Source: an uncultured Paracoccaceae bacterium
GTDB lineage: Bacteria > Pseudomonadota > Alphaproteobacteria > Rhodobacterales > Rhodobacteraceae
Assembly: GCA_947494675.1 (NCBI GenBank)
Contig: CANLVP010000002.1
Coordinates: 806,001-870,000, forward strand
Direction: 5' to 3'
DNA length: 64,000 nucleotides
Position 1 is the stretch's first letter. The number at the start of each line of letters is the position of its first letter. Below the pieces are notes generated by a model. It did not search any database. It saw only the letters and a program-made list of their open reading frames with translations, and was not told where the DNA came from. Both the position numbers and the translations under genes were made by a program. This document shows positions 28,492-37,160 of the stretch, in pieces.

Positions 28492-28566
28492 TGGTGGGTG
28501 ATAAGAGATTTGAACTCCTGACATCTTCGATGTGAACGAAGCGCTCTACCACTGAGCTAATCACCC
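28492..28566 (-). tRNA. tRNA-Val(CAC)
   Basis: Minus-strand cloverleaf of 75 nt: acceptor GGGTGAT/ATCACCC, D arm GCTCAGTGGTAGAGC, anticodon loop TTCACAT (CAC), T loop TTCAAAT, encoded CCA. It lies 12 bp after the HU gene, probably in the same transcript. Confidence 0.96.
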
Positions 28567-28578
28567 GTCCGGCGGGAT

Positions 28579-28989
28579 TTAGCCCTCCTCGCCCGGTTCC
28601 GCAACCCCACTTTTGCCTGTGCCAGCGCCGTCTTTCATCGTCCGCAATTTGACCGTCAGCGCCTTGGCCCCTTCGCTCAGGTCCTTGGTCTTCACGACCT
28701 TCAGCTTCCCCAGCGGCGGCAGGTTAATCTCATCCCCGCGCAACAACGCCTCGGCCAATTCGTTCAGCGCCGCCTCAATTGCGGGCTTGGCATCGCGCCG
28801 CTTCACACCAGACCGCGCGACCGCCTGATCCAGAAACGCGGGCTTTTTCATCTGACCCGCTGCAACAACGGGCTGCGCACTGGCAACCACAATCGTCTTC
28901 GGCGCTTTCACTTTCGCCGATTTCGGCGCTGCAGGAGCACCTGTCTTGAGGTCCAGTTTCACAGTGCCATCTGATTTTTTGCCTGCCAT
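28579..28989 (-). CDS. HU/IHF-like DNA-binding protein with basic N-terminal tail
   Basis: A 136-residue protein. Residues 1-45 are a Lys/Ala/Pro tail, followed by an HU fold starting FLDQAVARSGVKRRDAKPAIEAALNELAEALLRGDEINLPPLGKLKV. The usual DNA-grasping arm sequence RNPxTG is replaced by VKTKDLSEGAKALTVKLR, so DNA binding may differ from classic HU. A gene for HU commonly follows lon; here the lon gene is 1.4 kb upstream on the same strand and the space between is filled by two unknown genes in the opposite direction. tRNA-Val(CAC) lies just downstream. Confidence 0.82.
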   Translation of the reverse strand: MAGKKSDGTVKLDLKTGAPAAPKSAKVKAPKTIVVASAQPVVAAGQMKKPAFLDQAVARSGVKRRDAKPAIEAALNELAEALLRGDEINLPPLGKLKVVKTKDLSEGAKALTVKLRTMKDGAGTGKSGVAEPGEEG

Positions 28990-29126
28990 CTCGCCCTCAT
29001 TTCCTTTGTTTCACACAGCGTAGACCCCCAATGGCTGCGTCACAAGCAACTCTCTGACGCGCACCTTGAAACTCTTTCCACCCGACACCCGTGGGTCTGG
29101 GCAATCGACACAAAAGGATTTTCAAA

Positions 29127-29708
29127 ATGGCCTACCGTTCCGACCTCTACCGCTTTGACAAAATCATTGGCTACACCGGCCAGCTTCACCGCTTGCCGAC
29201 CGTTTATTTCCGTTGCGACCGGCTGGGCGTCTTTGGACGCATCACCCAGCAGCACAAACTCCCCTTCAACGTGGGCCGTGGCCGGGTCGAATCCACGCGC
29301 GGCTACGAGATGCGCAACGTCAACATCAATGGCCGCCAGGTGCTCAAGGAATTCCGCAACGGGCGCTGCGTGCACACCAGCCGCAACGCCTTTATCCCGC
29401 TCCATCGCGGCAACGATCCCCATATGATCCACGGCGTGAACGAAGCGACCCTGGGCATCCTCGCCCAAGCCCTGCGCCGCTGCCCCGACGCCAAAACCTC
29501 TGTCACCTATGATCGATGGGACATGATGGATGTGCATTGCGCGATCCAGCAGAAGAGAAACATGCTGAACGAACTCAGCACGCATATCCAAGTCTTCGGT
29601 GATATGCGCCCCAGCAGCATCCGCAGGGGTCAGAACATTCTGGACAGGTTTGTCGCCAACGACACCGTTTTTAACGCCCATCAGGCCGCCACAGCACGCC
29701 GCGCATAA
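29127..29708 (+). CDS. Unrecognised protein A of a paralogous pair
   Basis: A 193-residue soluble protein with no signal peptide or membrane segment. I do not recognise the family. It is paralogous to the next gene: both start MAY-x2-(D/N)LY, share IIG(Y/F)TGQLH, PTVYF(R/K)CD, ITQ-x-H, HTSR and ILAQA-(L/I)R, so a common fold is certain though overall identity is moderate. The C-terminal third is predicted helical. ATG 29127 has AAAGGA seven bases upstream; a longer frame from 29091 lacks this. A CTTGAAA at 29065-29071 resembles a heat-shock -35 half without a good -10. The gene sits between HU and lon, reading against both. Confidence 0.85.
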   Translation: MAYRSDLYRFDKIIGYTGQLHRLPTVYFRCDRLGVFGRITQQHKLPFNVGRGRVESTRGYEMRNVNINGRQVLKEFRNGRCVHTSRNAFIPLHRGNDPHMIHGVNEATLGILAQALRRCPDAKTSVTYDRWDMMDVHCAIQQKRNMLNELSTHIQVFGDMRPSSIRRGQNILDRFVANDTVFNAHQAATARRA

Positions 29709-29783
29709 AAAGATCAAATGCTGCCAAACGCTTCGCAACCGCGACCGTGGCTCACAAAAAATCAAACACAACGAGGGACCCAA

Positions 29784-30305
29784 ATGGCCTACTGCGACAA
29801 TCTTTATAACATCGGCAACATCATCGGCTTCACAGGCCAGCTGCACGATTTTCCCACCGTCTACTTCAAATGTGACCAGCAGGACATCGTGGGTCACATC
29901 ACCCAACGGCATGAATATCCACAGAATATTGGCCGACAAGAACCAATGCCCTTAGGCGGCATCCCCTATTCCATCCGCAATGTGGTCAATAGCAAGGGCG
30001 AGCTGGTCGCCAAGGAATACTATGGAAACTACGCCTTTCACACCAGCCGCGGCACCTTCACGGCACTGGGCACCGCGATCCGTCCGGGTCAGGGTCCAAT
30101 GCTTGACATGGCGGTTGTGAATATCCTTGCGCAGGCGATCCGTAACAACCCCAATGAAAAGCAGTTGTCAGCTATTGGGGATCAAGATGAGCGGGCCATC
30201 AAAGCCACGATGGAAACCAAGAACAAGATGCTGTCGCAACTGACGCAACTCAATTCCGCCGCCAAACGCGGGCACGCCGCCCTGCAAAAACGCGGCCTCG
30301 CCTAA
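29784..30305 (+). CDS. Unrecognised protein B of a paralogous pair
   Basis: A 173-residue soluble protein, paralogue of the gene 75 bp upstream (shared IIGFTGQLH, PTVYFKCD, ITQRH, KEYYGN, FHTSR, ILAQAIR). The middle is rich in Gly/Pro, and the C-terminus (KATMETKNKMLSQLTQLNSAAKRGHAALQKRG) is a long amphipathic helix. The ATG follows GAGGGA. No known motif or catalytic pattern is visible. The pair is probably one operon ending at the bidirectional terminator 30324-30353. Duplication followed by divergence within one operon suggests that the two proteins may form a hetero-oligomer, which is inference. Confidence 0.85.
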   Translation: MAYCDNLYNIGNIIGFTGQLHDFPTVYFKCDQQDIVGHITQRHEYPQNIGRQEPMPLGGIPYSIRNVVNSKGELVAKEYYGNYAFHTSRGTFTALGTAIRPGQGPMLDMAVVNILAQAIRNNPNEKQLSAIGDQDERAIKATMETKNKMLSQLTQLNSAAKRGHAALQKRGLA

Positions 30306-30323
30306 AGTCACGCGATCTCCACG

Positions 30324-30353
30324 AAAAAGGGCGCCGGAACACCGGCGCCCTTT
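30324..30353. terminator. Bidirectional terminator between the paralogue pair and lon
   Basis: A perfect 9-bp stem GGGCGCCGG/CCGGCGCCC with an AACA loop, flanked by A5 on the left and TTT on the right. It serves the plus-strand pair and the minus-strand lon gene. Confidence 0.88.
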
Positions 30354-30376
30354 GTCATTCTATCAGGCCCGCGGGG

Positions 30377-32785
30377 CTAGTGGACACCCGCACTCGGCGC
30401 GTCGCCTTGTTTACGCATGGCGGCTGCGGCTGCGGCTTCTTCCGCAGCCTCATCCCATTCAATCGCATCGGGCTTGGCGACCAGCGCACGTTCCAGCACT
30501 TCTGACACATGCTTGACCGGAATAATCTCCAGCCCCGCCTTCACGTTGTCCGGAATATCCGCCAGATCCTTTTCGTTCTCTTGCGGGATCAGCACAGTCT
30601 TGATCCCACCACGCAGCGCCGCCAGCAGCTTTTCTTTCAAGCCACCAATTGGCATCGCATTACCGCGCAACGACACTTCGCCGGTCATGGCGATATCCTT
30701 GCGCACCGCGATCCCGGTCAGCACAGACACGATCGAGGTCACCATCGCAAGACCAGCCGATGGACCATCCTTTGGCGTGGCCCCATCGGGGACGTGCACG
30801 TGGATATCCAGATGATCGAACTTCGGCGGTTTCACCCCAATCTCGGGCGCGATGGACCGCACATAGCTAGACGCCGCATCGATGCTTTCTTTCATCACAT
30901 CGCCCAGCTTACCCGTCGTCTTCATCCGGCCCTTGCCCGGCAAGCGCAGTGCTTCGATGTTCAACAGCTCACCACCCACCGACGTCCAGGCCAGCCCGGT
31001 GACCACACCAACCTGATCCTCATCCTCGGCCAGACCAAATCGGTGCTTTTCAACGCCCAGATAGTCAGACAGGTTTTCTGCATTCACATCAATAGCTTCG
31101 ACTTCTTTCTTCACCAGCTTTGTGACCGCCTTGCGGGCAATCTTGGCCAGCTCACGCTCCATATTCCGCACGCCCGCCTCACGGGTGTAGACCCGTACCA
31201 TCGCGGTCAGCGCGTCATCGGAAATGCTGAACTCCTTGTCCTTCAGCCCGTGGTTCTTCATCACCTTGGGCAACAGATGCTGGCGCGCAATCTCGCGCTT
31301 TTCATCCTCGGTGTAGCCCGCGAGCGAAATGATCTCCATCCGGTCCAGCAACGGCCCCGGCATGTTGTAAGAGTTCGCCGTCGTCAGGAACATCACGTTT
31401 GACAGGTCATATTCGACCTCAAGATAGTGATCCACAAAAGTGCTGTTCTGCTCTGGGTCCAACACCTCAAGCATCGCCGACGCCGGATCACCCCGGAAAT
31501 CCTGCCCCATTTTGTCGATCTCATCGAGGAGGATCAGCGGGTTGGTCGTCTTGGCCTTTTTCAGCGCCTGAATGATCTTGCCAGGCATCGACCCGATATA
31601 AGTCCGCCGGTGACCGCGAATTTCGCTTTCATCCCGGACACCGCCCAGTGAGATACGGATAAACTCGCGCCCCGTGGCCTTGGCAACCGACTTCCCGAGC
31701 GAGGTTTTACCCACACCAGGAGGACCCACCAAACACATGATCGGGCCTTTCAGCTTCTTGGACCGCTGCTGAACCGCCAAATATTCCACGATCCGTTCCT
31801 TGACCTTCTCAAGGCCAAAGTGATCGTTATCCAGCACCTTTTGGGCATGGCCCAAGTCCTTCTTGGTGCGTGATTTCACGCCCCAAGGCAGCGCCAACAT
31901 CCAATCCAGATAGTTGCGCACCACAGTCGCCTCAGCCGACATGGGCGACATATTCTTGAGCTTTTTCAGCTCCGCATCGGCCTTTTCCTTGGCTTCCTTG
32001 CTCAGCTTGGTCTCAAGGATCTTGCCTTCCAGCTCGGCCACTTCGTTCTGGCCATCTTCGCCGTCCCCAAGCTCCTTCTGAATGGCCTTCATCTGCTCAT
32101 TCAAATAATACTCGCGCTGGGTCCGCTCCATCTGGGATTTGACGCGGGTTTTGATCTTTTTCTCGACCTGCAGAACCGACATCTCGCCCTGCATCAGGCC
32201 AAAGACCTTTTCCAACCGCTCAGTCACGCTCAGCGTTTCAAGCAGCTCCTGCTTTTGGTTCACTTCAATGCCAAGATGCCCCGCGACCAGATCGGCCAGT
32301 TTGGCAGGCTCCGTGGTATCACCAACGGCGGCCATCGCTTCTTCGGGGATGTTCTTTTTGACCTTGGCATAACGCTCAAATTCGTTGCCAACAGACCGCA
32401 CAAGCGCCTCAACCTCGTCGCCGTTGCCGGGCATTTCGGTCAGGTATTCGCATGATGCTTCAAAGAAATTCGCGTTTTCGACAAAGCCGGTAATCCGCAC
32501 GCGCGCGCGGCCTTCGACCAGCACTTTGACAGTGCCATCGGGCAGCTTCAGCAGTTGCAAAACATTGGCCAGAACACCGGCCTTATAGATGCCAGCCTCA
32601 TCAGGGTCGTCTTGCCCCGCATCAATCTGGCTCGACAGCAAAATCTGTTTGTCGTCGCGCATCACTTCTTCCAGCGCACGGACAGATTTTTCCCGGCCCA
32701 CGAACAGCGGCACGATCATATGCGGAAATACCACGATGTCGCGCAAAGGCAGGACAGGATAGGATGAACTCAACGGTTCTTGCAT
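30377..32785 (-). CDS. lon: ATP-dependent protease Lon
   Basis: A cytosolic AAA+ serine protease of 802 residues that degrades misfolded and regulatory proteins. It has the N-terminal LON substrate domain (YPVLPLRDIVVFPHMIVPLFVGR), a coiled-coil linker, Walker A GPPGVGKTSLGKS and Walker B ILLDEIDKMGQDF, and the protease domain with the catalytic serine in DGPSAGLAMVTS near residue 676 and the lysine in GGLKEKLLAA. The ATG at 32785 follows AAAGGA. A heat-shock type promoter lies at 32860-32890. The last 30 residues are Ala/Glu-rich. Confidence 0.97.
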   Translation of the reverse strand: MQEPLSSSYPVLPLRDIVVFPHMIVPLFVGREKSVRALEEVMRDDKQILLSSQIDAGQDDPDEAGIYKAGVLANVLQLLKLPDGTVKVLVEGRARVRITGFVENANFFEASCEYLTEMPGNGDEVEALVRSVGNEFERYAKVKKNIPEEAMAAVGDTTEPAKLADLVAGHLGIEVNQKQELLETLSVTERLEKVFGLMQGEMSVLQVEKKIKTRVKSQMERTQREYYLNEQMKAIQKELGDGEDGQNEVAELEGKILETKLSKEAKEKADAELKKLKNMSPMSAEATVVRNYLDWMLALPWGVKSRTKKDLGHAQKVLDNDHFGLEKVKERIVEYLAVQQRSKKLKGPIMCLVGPPGVGKTSLGKSVAKATGREFIRISLGGVRDESEIRGHRRTYIGSMPGKIIQALKKAKTTNPLILLDEIDKMGQDFRGDPASAMLEVLDPEQNSTFVDHYLEVEYDLSNVMFLTTANSYNMPGPLLDRMEIISLAGYTEDEKREIARQHLLPKVMKNHGLKDKEFSISDDALTAMVRVYTREAGVRNMERELAKIARKAVTKLVKKEVEAIDVNAENLSDYLGVEKHRFGLAEDEDQVGVVTGLAWTSVGGELLNIEALRLPGKGRMKTTGKLGDVMKESIDAASSYVRSIAPEIGVKPPKFDHLDIHVHVPDGATPKDGPSAGLAMVTSIVSVLTGIAVRKDIAMTGEVSLRGNAMPIGGLKEKLLAALRGGIKTVLIPQENEKDLADIPDNVKAGLEIIPVKHVSEVLERALVAKPDAIEWDEAAEEAAAAAAMRKQGDAPSAGVH

Positions 32786-32859
32786 GCTCTTTTCCTTCTT
32801 TCGGCAAAACAGCCCGGTCCCGCATTCGCAGCAACCCACTGGCCGTTTCCTTGGCCTCT

Positions 32860-32890
32860 ATATCTGGGGTCACCCCCCTGATATTCAACC
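32860..32890 (-). promoter_or_regulatory. Sigma-32 type heat-shock promoter of lon
   Basis: On the minus strand, GGTTGAA (32884-32890) and CCCCAGATAT (32860-32869) are separated by 14 bases, closely matching the RpoH consensus CTTGAA-N11-16-CCCCATnT. The start of transcription would be about 67 bases before the lon ATG. Confidence 0.72.
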
Positions 32891-33055
32891 TTCGTTATTG
32901 TTATCTTACCGCGCAACATGCCCCATGTCGGCCCCTGCCTGCAACTGGGGTTTGTGACGGGATGTGACAATTCTTGTGGGTATCTCTGCCCGACCCTGCA
33001 CAAGGATTTTCACGCAAACGCCCCTGCAACGACTGATCCCTGACCCAGTTTAGCC

Positions 33056-33070
33056 TTAATCAATCGTTAA
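33056..33070. promoter_or_regulatory. CtrA-type box upstream of the VPLPA-CTERM gene
   Basis: TTAATCAATCGTTAA is a perfect TTAA-N7-TTAA, 71 bases before the ATG at 33141. The remaining 355-bp gap between lon and this gene holds the lon promoter and nothing else that I can recognise. Confidence 0.6.
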
Positions 33071-33140
33071 TTCTGGCTCCAACGCCCGCAAACCGGCTGC
33101 CAAATTCGGTCCGGGCCATGTCTGCACGTTGGAGTTCGCA

Positions 33141-33701
33141 ATGAACACGCTGATCAAGAACCTCGCCACGGCTGCCTTTGCACTGGTCATGGGCACCTCT
33201 GCCGCACAAGGCGCGAGCCTTTTGGCGGGTGACAACATCTCTGTCTCGTTCCTTGACGACGGCAACACCGCGTCGAACTGGAACGGCACCATCGGCGCTG
33301 GCGCGGACGTCACACCTTACGGCGCGCTCAGCATTGACCTCAACACCGGCCCGGCCGGCGACGGGTTCTCTGTCACGTCCAATGGCACCTATTGCGGGTT
33401 TGTCTGTAACGGCAGTACCGTCTCGATGCTCTTTACTGGGTTGGACTTTGGCACCGACTTCACAATCGACAACTTCGTGAACACCACCGGGCTGTCGGCC
33501 TTCACCACCGTGATCTCTGACACATCTTTCTCGATCACATGGATCGACAATTCCGGCAGCGCCAACTTCTTCCCCGGCACCGTGGCATTCTCCGGCACAT
33601 TCGGTACCGTCACACCTGTGCAAGTGCCGCTGCCCCTGCCCGCCGCAATGCTGGCCTTTGCCTGCTCTGGCCTGCTCGTGGCACGTCGCAAGCGCACCTA
33701 A
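33141..33701 (+). CDS. Secreted VPLPA-CTERM-type surface protein
   Basis: A 186-residue secreted protein. The signal peptide (MNTLIKNLATAAFALVMGTSAAQGAS) is followed by a Gly/Asn/Thr/Ser-rich beta domain with one close cysteine pair (TYCGFVCNG) and a C-terminal sorting tail: [25 protein letters not shown], i.e. motif, hydrophobic helix and basic end. Such PEP-CTERM-like tails are recognised by exosortases that transfer the protein to the surface; no exosortase gene is in the window. ATG 33141 has GGAG seven bases upstream. A CtrA-type box precedes it. The 3' end overlaps the convergent hydrolase gene by four bases. Confidence 0.87.
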   Translation: MNTLIKNLATAAFALVMGTSAAQGASLLAGDNISVSFLDDGNTASNWNGTIGAGADVTPYGALSIDLNTGPAGDGFSVTSNGTYCGFVCNGSTVSMLFTGLDFGTDFTIDNFVNTTGLSAFTTVISDTSFSITWIDNSGSANFFPGTVAFSGTFGTVTPVQVPLPLPAAMLAFACSGLLVARRKRT

Positions 33702-34606
33702 GCCGCCTGACCCTCAAGCCAATCCAAAACAGCCTGCACGGGGCGCGGATCATTCGGCGCCTTCATCTGCCGCATGTAATCGGCAAAATCATCCGTCGTG
33801 GTATGCCGCAACAGATGTGACAGATCGTCGATCTCTACCAAAGTCGCATTGGGGTTCATCGCCGCAATCTTGGCCCCATCGGCAGGCGGGCATTGCACGT
33901 CACGGTTCGCGACCACCACCAAAGTGGGCAAACGGTTGCGTGCGTGAACCGCCGCCACATCCATCTGCACAAAATCCCGCAGCCAACGCACCGGCACTTT
34001 CCGCAACCCAACCCGCAGCATCGGCGCCTTGGTCCGCTCCAACTTCGCAACCAGCCGCGCCTGCATCTGCGAGGGCGTCCCTAGAATCTTGGATAATGTG
34101 CGCGCCAGCATCCCTTGAAACCCCGGCAGCTCAGCCACCGTGCGATCTGCCCGCGCCGCCTGCTGGATCAATATCTCGCCACCCGGCGTCACGTAAGGAC
34201 AGAGCAGCATTAGCCCCGCGATCTCATGCCCCTCCGCCGCAACTGTGGCCAAAGCCGTCCCTTCGGAATGCCCCAACAGCCAAATCGGCCCCATTCCACG
34301 CGCTGTGGCCTGCGCAATCCAACCCCGGAGGTCCGCGATCAGGTCATCTTGCCCCAGTTGCGCGTAGTCCCCGCCAGAGGCCCCGACCCCACGTTTGTCG
34401 TACCGCAACACCGCAAAGCCCGAGCCACGCAGCGCCTCCGCCATCACGCGAAACGTCTCAAGCTTGCCGCCCTTGCCGTTCTGATTGCGATCCATCGGGC
34501 CAGAGCCATGCACGCAAATCACCAGACCCCGCGGCGCATCCGGCAAGGTCCACGTCCCGTGCAACGTCACGCCTTCCCGCGTAAGTTCTGCGGGCACTTC
34601 CTTCAT
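33698..34606 (-). CDS. Alpha/beta hydrolase
   Basis: A cytosolic serine hydrolase of 302 residues. The oxyanion strand reads [17 protein letters not shown], the nucleophile elbow is [13 protein letters not shown] (Ser), and a plausible acid and histidine lie in [14 protein letters not shown] and DLSHLLRH. It resembles the S9-like/BAAT-type hydrolases annotated as acyl-peptide or dienelactone-like hydrolases. The substrate is not predictable. Its ATG overlaps the tgt stop (ATGA), so it is translated with tgt, but no functional link to tRNA modification is known. Confidence 0.87.
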   Translation of the reverse strand: MKEVPAELTREGVTLHGTWTLPDAPRGLVICVHGSGPMDRNQNGKGGKLETFRVMAEALRGSGFAVLRYDKRGVGASGGDYAQLGQDDLIADLRGWIAQATARGMGPIWLLGHSEGTALATVAAEGHEIAGLMLLCPYVTPGGEILIQQAARADRTVAELPGFQGMLARTLSKILGTPSQMQARLVAKLERTKAPMLRVGLRKVPVRWLRDFVQMDVAAVHARNRLPTLVVVANRDVQCPPADGAKIAAMNPNATLVEIDDLSHLLRHTTTDDFADYMRQMKAPNDPRPVQAVLDWLEGQAA

Positions 34607-35730
34607 AGCGGTTCAATATCGCCCTGCGCGCGGCCTTCATGAAAATCCGCTTCCCAAGCGGCAAAGGTCCCCGCCGCAATCGCCGCCCGCATCCCCGCCA
34701 TGATCTCTTGGAAGTAATGCAGATTATGCCAGGTCAGCAGCATGCCACTGATCATCTCGTGGCTGCGGAACACATGATGCAGATAAGCGCGGCTGTAGTT
34801 CCGACAGGCCGGGCAACCGCATTCTTCATCCAGGGGACGTGGATCATCCTGATGCCGCGCATTCTTGATGTTCACGACCCCGTGCCGGGTAAAGACCTGT
34901 CCCGTCCGCCCCGATCGACTTGGCAGCACGCAATCCATCATGTCGATCCCGCGCTTGACGGCACCCACGATGTCATCAGGCTTACCAACCCCCATCAAAT
35001 AGCGCGGCTTGTCCACGGGCAGCTGGCCGGGCGCATAATCCAGCACGCCAAACATCGCCTCCTGCCCCTCACCCACGGCCAATCCGCCGACCGCATAGCC
35101 ATCAAACTCAATCGCCCGCAGCGCCTCCGCACTCTCGGCCCGCAGGCTCTCGGTCACACCGCCCTGCTGAATACCAAACAGCGCATACCCCGGCCGATCG
35201 CCAAAAGCATCGCGCGACCGCTGCGCCCACCGCATCGACATCCGCATCGACGTCGCCACCTCGGCCTCTGTCGCAGGCAACGCGGGACATTCGTCAAAAC
35301 ACATCACAATGTCAGAGCCCAAAAGCTTCTGGATCTCCATCGACCGCTCCGGTGTCAGCCGATGCTTGGACCCATCAATATGGCTCTTGAAGGTGACACC
35401 CTCCTCGGTCAGCTTGCGCAACTCCGCAAGGCTCATCACCTGAAACCCGCCACTGTCCGTGAGGATCGGCTTGTCCCAATTCATGAACTTATGCAGCCCG
35501 CCCAACCGATCAATCCGCTCCGCTGTGGGGCGCAGCATCAAATGATAGGTGTTGCCCAGCAGGATATCGGCCCCCGTCGCCGCCACACTCTCGGGCATCA
35601 TCGCCTTGACCGTGGCCGCCGTGCCCACCGGCATAAAGGCCGGCGTGCGAATATCGCCCCGTGGCGTGTGAATGACGCCCGTACGCGCGGCCCCATCTGT
35701 GGCCTGCAAATCAAATGAAAAACGCTCCAT
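34603..35730 (-). CDS. tgt: tRNA-guanine transglycosylase
   Basis: Tgt exchanges G34 of tRNAs with GUN anticodons for preQ1 in queuosine synthesis; the tRNA-Asp(GUC) genes in this window encode substrates. The 375-residue protein shows the TIM-barrel landmarks [13 protein letters not shown] (Asp acid/base), [17 protein letters not shown], the nucleophilic Asp region [14 protein letters not shown] and the zinc site CGCPAC with downstream H in YLHHVF. The ATG at 35730 is chosen because residues upstream of [10 protein letters not shown] come from repeat element copy C. queA, the next enzyme after preQ1-tRNA, is at the left edge, 34 kb away. Confidence 0.95.
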   Translation of the reverse strand: MERFSFDLQATDGAARTGVIHTPRGDIRTPAFMPVGTAATVKAMMPESVAATGADILLGNTYHLMLRPTAERIDRLGGLHKFMNWDKPILTDSGGFQVMSLAELRKLTEEGVTFKSHIDGSKHRLTPERSMEIQKLLGSDIVMCFDECPALPATEAEVATSMRMSMRWAQRSRDAFGDRPGYALFGIQQGGVTESLRAESAEALRAIEFDGYAVGGLAVGEGQEAMFGVLDYAPGQLPVDKPRYLMGVGKPDDIVGAVKRGIDMMDCVLPSRSGRTGQVFTRHGVVNIKNARHQDDPRPLDEECGCPACRNYSRAYLHHVFRSHEMISGMLLTWHNLHYFQEIMAGMRAAIAAGTFAAWEADFHEGRAQGDIEPL

Positions 35731-35770
35731 CCCCGCGATATGCCGGAACAGCCTTGCGATGAAAAGCCCG

Positions 35771-35831
35771 CTTTCTTTGGAATGAAAATATCTTGGGGTT
35801 TGGGGCAAAGCCCCATCACGCCGCAGGCGTG
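35771..35831 (-). repeat. Box-plus-two-hairpins element, copy C
   Basis: Read on the minus strand, hairpins CACGCC/GGCGTG (35817-35831) and GGGGC/GCCCC (35802-35814) precede a box ending CCAAAGAAAG (35771-35780), 41 bases before the tgt ATG. A further hairpin TTGCGCCC/GGGCGCAA lies just beyond, near 35840-35859. Confidence 0.8.
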
Positions 35832-35925
35832 TCTAAAATCGATTGCGCCCCCAAGGGCGCAAAACAATCACGTGCGGCGCAAGCCGCCCCTTTTCATAGA
35901 CACCCATCCCCCTTACGCCTGTGCC

Positions 35926-37131
35926 ATGCGCTACGGCTCCGATTTCTCGACCGCTCTTTTTGTGATTGCCGCCATCGCTCTGGCGCAAACCGTTCTGGGC
36001 TTCACCCTGCCGCTTCTGGCCTTCGATATCTCTCAATCGGGCACCGGGCTGGCCCTGATCAAAGGCGCGGGCTTCATCCCCAATATCCTCTTTGCGATCT
36101 TCATCGGCGTGATCAACGACCGCATCACCAAGGCCCGCGCTTTTCGCCACTACACCCTTGGCCTTGCCGCAATCACCGCCACCTTGTGTCTCGCGGCCTT
36201 GACCGAGCATCTCTCCCTCCCCGGCCTGATGCTCTTTATGGTGATCTTCAACGCGTTGGCCTATGCGACGAACAACGCGCAGATGACCCTGCTGCGCCTC
36301 ACCGTCCCGCATGAGCAACTCTCCGACGCCACCGGCCTCAGCAGCACCGTGTTCTCCGTGATCTCCACCGTTGGCCCCGCCGTGGCAGGCCTCGCCCTTA
36401 TCACGCTGGGCCATACCGGCGTCATCGCTGCCTGTGCCGGTTTGATGCTGACAAGCGCCGCCCTGTCGCGCCGCCTCAACCCGCCAGAGGAACTGCCCCC
36501 ACCCAAACCCTTTTGGCCATCACTGATCGAGGGCTGGCATATCCTGCGCGCCAACCGTGAACTGGTGATGATGACCGTGGTGATCGTGCTGACCAATGCC
36601 GCCGCCGGGGCCTTTGACACCGCCCTGATCCTCAAGCTCAAGACCGCCGCCGCCACCAATGACTTCCAAATCGGCGTGGTGCTGGCGTTTGGCGGCGTGG
36701 GGGCCATCGTTGGCTCGCGCTTTGCCGCCCCTTTGCGCCGCATGATGGGCTACCGGGCAGCGTTCTTCTGGCCGATCTGGGGCTTGGGCGCGCTCTACCT
36801 GACGATCATCGCCGACTTGCCGCTCTGGGGCTTTTGCCTCGTCAGTTTCCTTGACGGCTGGCTGGCACTCTTCTTTGCAATTGGCGTCTGGTCCTACCGG
36901 CAGGAAAGCACCTCCGCCCAGCACATGGGCCGCGTTGCGGGCCTGACCGGTGCGATCTTCAAAATCGGCATGCCACCGATCATCATTCTGGCAGGCTGGC
37001 TAACCGATGCAGGCGCATTGCCGGTGGTCGTAATGATCTCCAGTGCCTTGATGGTGGCCTCCGGCCTCTTTCTGGTCTGGGTCGCGGGCTGGGGCTGGCC
37101 CCGCTTCGGCGGCCCAACCACCGCACGGTGA
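35926..37131 (+). CDS. MFS transporter
   Basis: A 401-residue inner-membrane protein with about 11-12 hydrophobic segments, starting MRYGSDFSTALFVIAAIALAQTVLGF. A motif-A-like GVINDRITKARAFRH lies after the second helix. The family (enterobactin exporter/EntS-like or general efflux MFS) cannot be narrowed and the substrate is unknown. The start at 35926 is the first ATG after the repeat-rich spacer that separates it from the divergent tgt gene. Upstream in-frame codons translate repeat element copy C and are not credible. Confidence 0.84.
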   Translation: MRYGSDFSTALFVIAAIALAQTVLGFTLPLLAFDISQSGTGLALIKGAGFIPNILFAIFIGVINDRITKARAFRHYTLGLAAITATLCLAALTEHLSLPGLMLFMVIFNALAYATNNAQMTLLRLTVPHEQLSDATGLSSTVFSVISTVGPAVAGLALITLGHTGVIAACAGLMLTSAALSRRLNPPEELPPPKPFWPSLIEGWHILRANRELVMMTVVIVLTNAAAGAFDTALILKLKTAAATNDFQIGVVLAFGGVGAIVGSRFAAPLRRMMGYRAAFFWPIWGLGALYLTIIADLPLWGFCLVSFLDGWLALFFAIGVWSYRQESTSAQHMGRVAGLTGAIFKIGMPPIIILAGWLTDAGALPVVVMISSALMVASGLFLVWVAGWGWPRFGGPTTAR

Positions 37132-37160
37132 TAACGCGCGTTAAGACTTTGATGCATACG

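Larger units (their letters stand above)
28264..28522 (-). repeat. 114-bp tandem array built on the tRNA-Val(CAC) 3' end
   Basis: The 31-base tRNA 3' end starts at 28264, 28378 and 28492, exactly 114 bp apart. Each unit holds this fragment, a terminator hairpin and a 40-base segment with inverted arms CCTGACC/GGTCAGG. Only the last copy belongs to a complete tRNA. Because 114 is divisible by three, both strands show fake repeated reading frames. Confidence 0.85.

Noticed and set aside
28231-28522. CRISPR array
   Set aside because: The repeat unit is 114 bp with tRNA-derived content and nearly identical intervening sequence; no spacers and no cas genes.
28140-28564. Repeated-peptide ORFs on both strands (38-residue period) over the tRNA-Val array
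   Set aside because: They are translations of the 114-bp tRNA 3'-end repeat and run through the tRNA gene itself; no ribosome site and no protein-like composition.
29065-29095. Heat-shock promoter before the unknown paralogue pair
   Set aside because: CTTGAAA is present but no acceptable CCCCAT-type -10 at the right distance.
34639-35718. 359-codon plus-strand ORF opposite tgt
   Set aside because: tgt is complete with zinc site and catalytic motifs on the minus strand.
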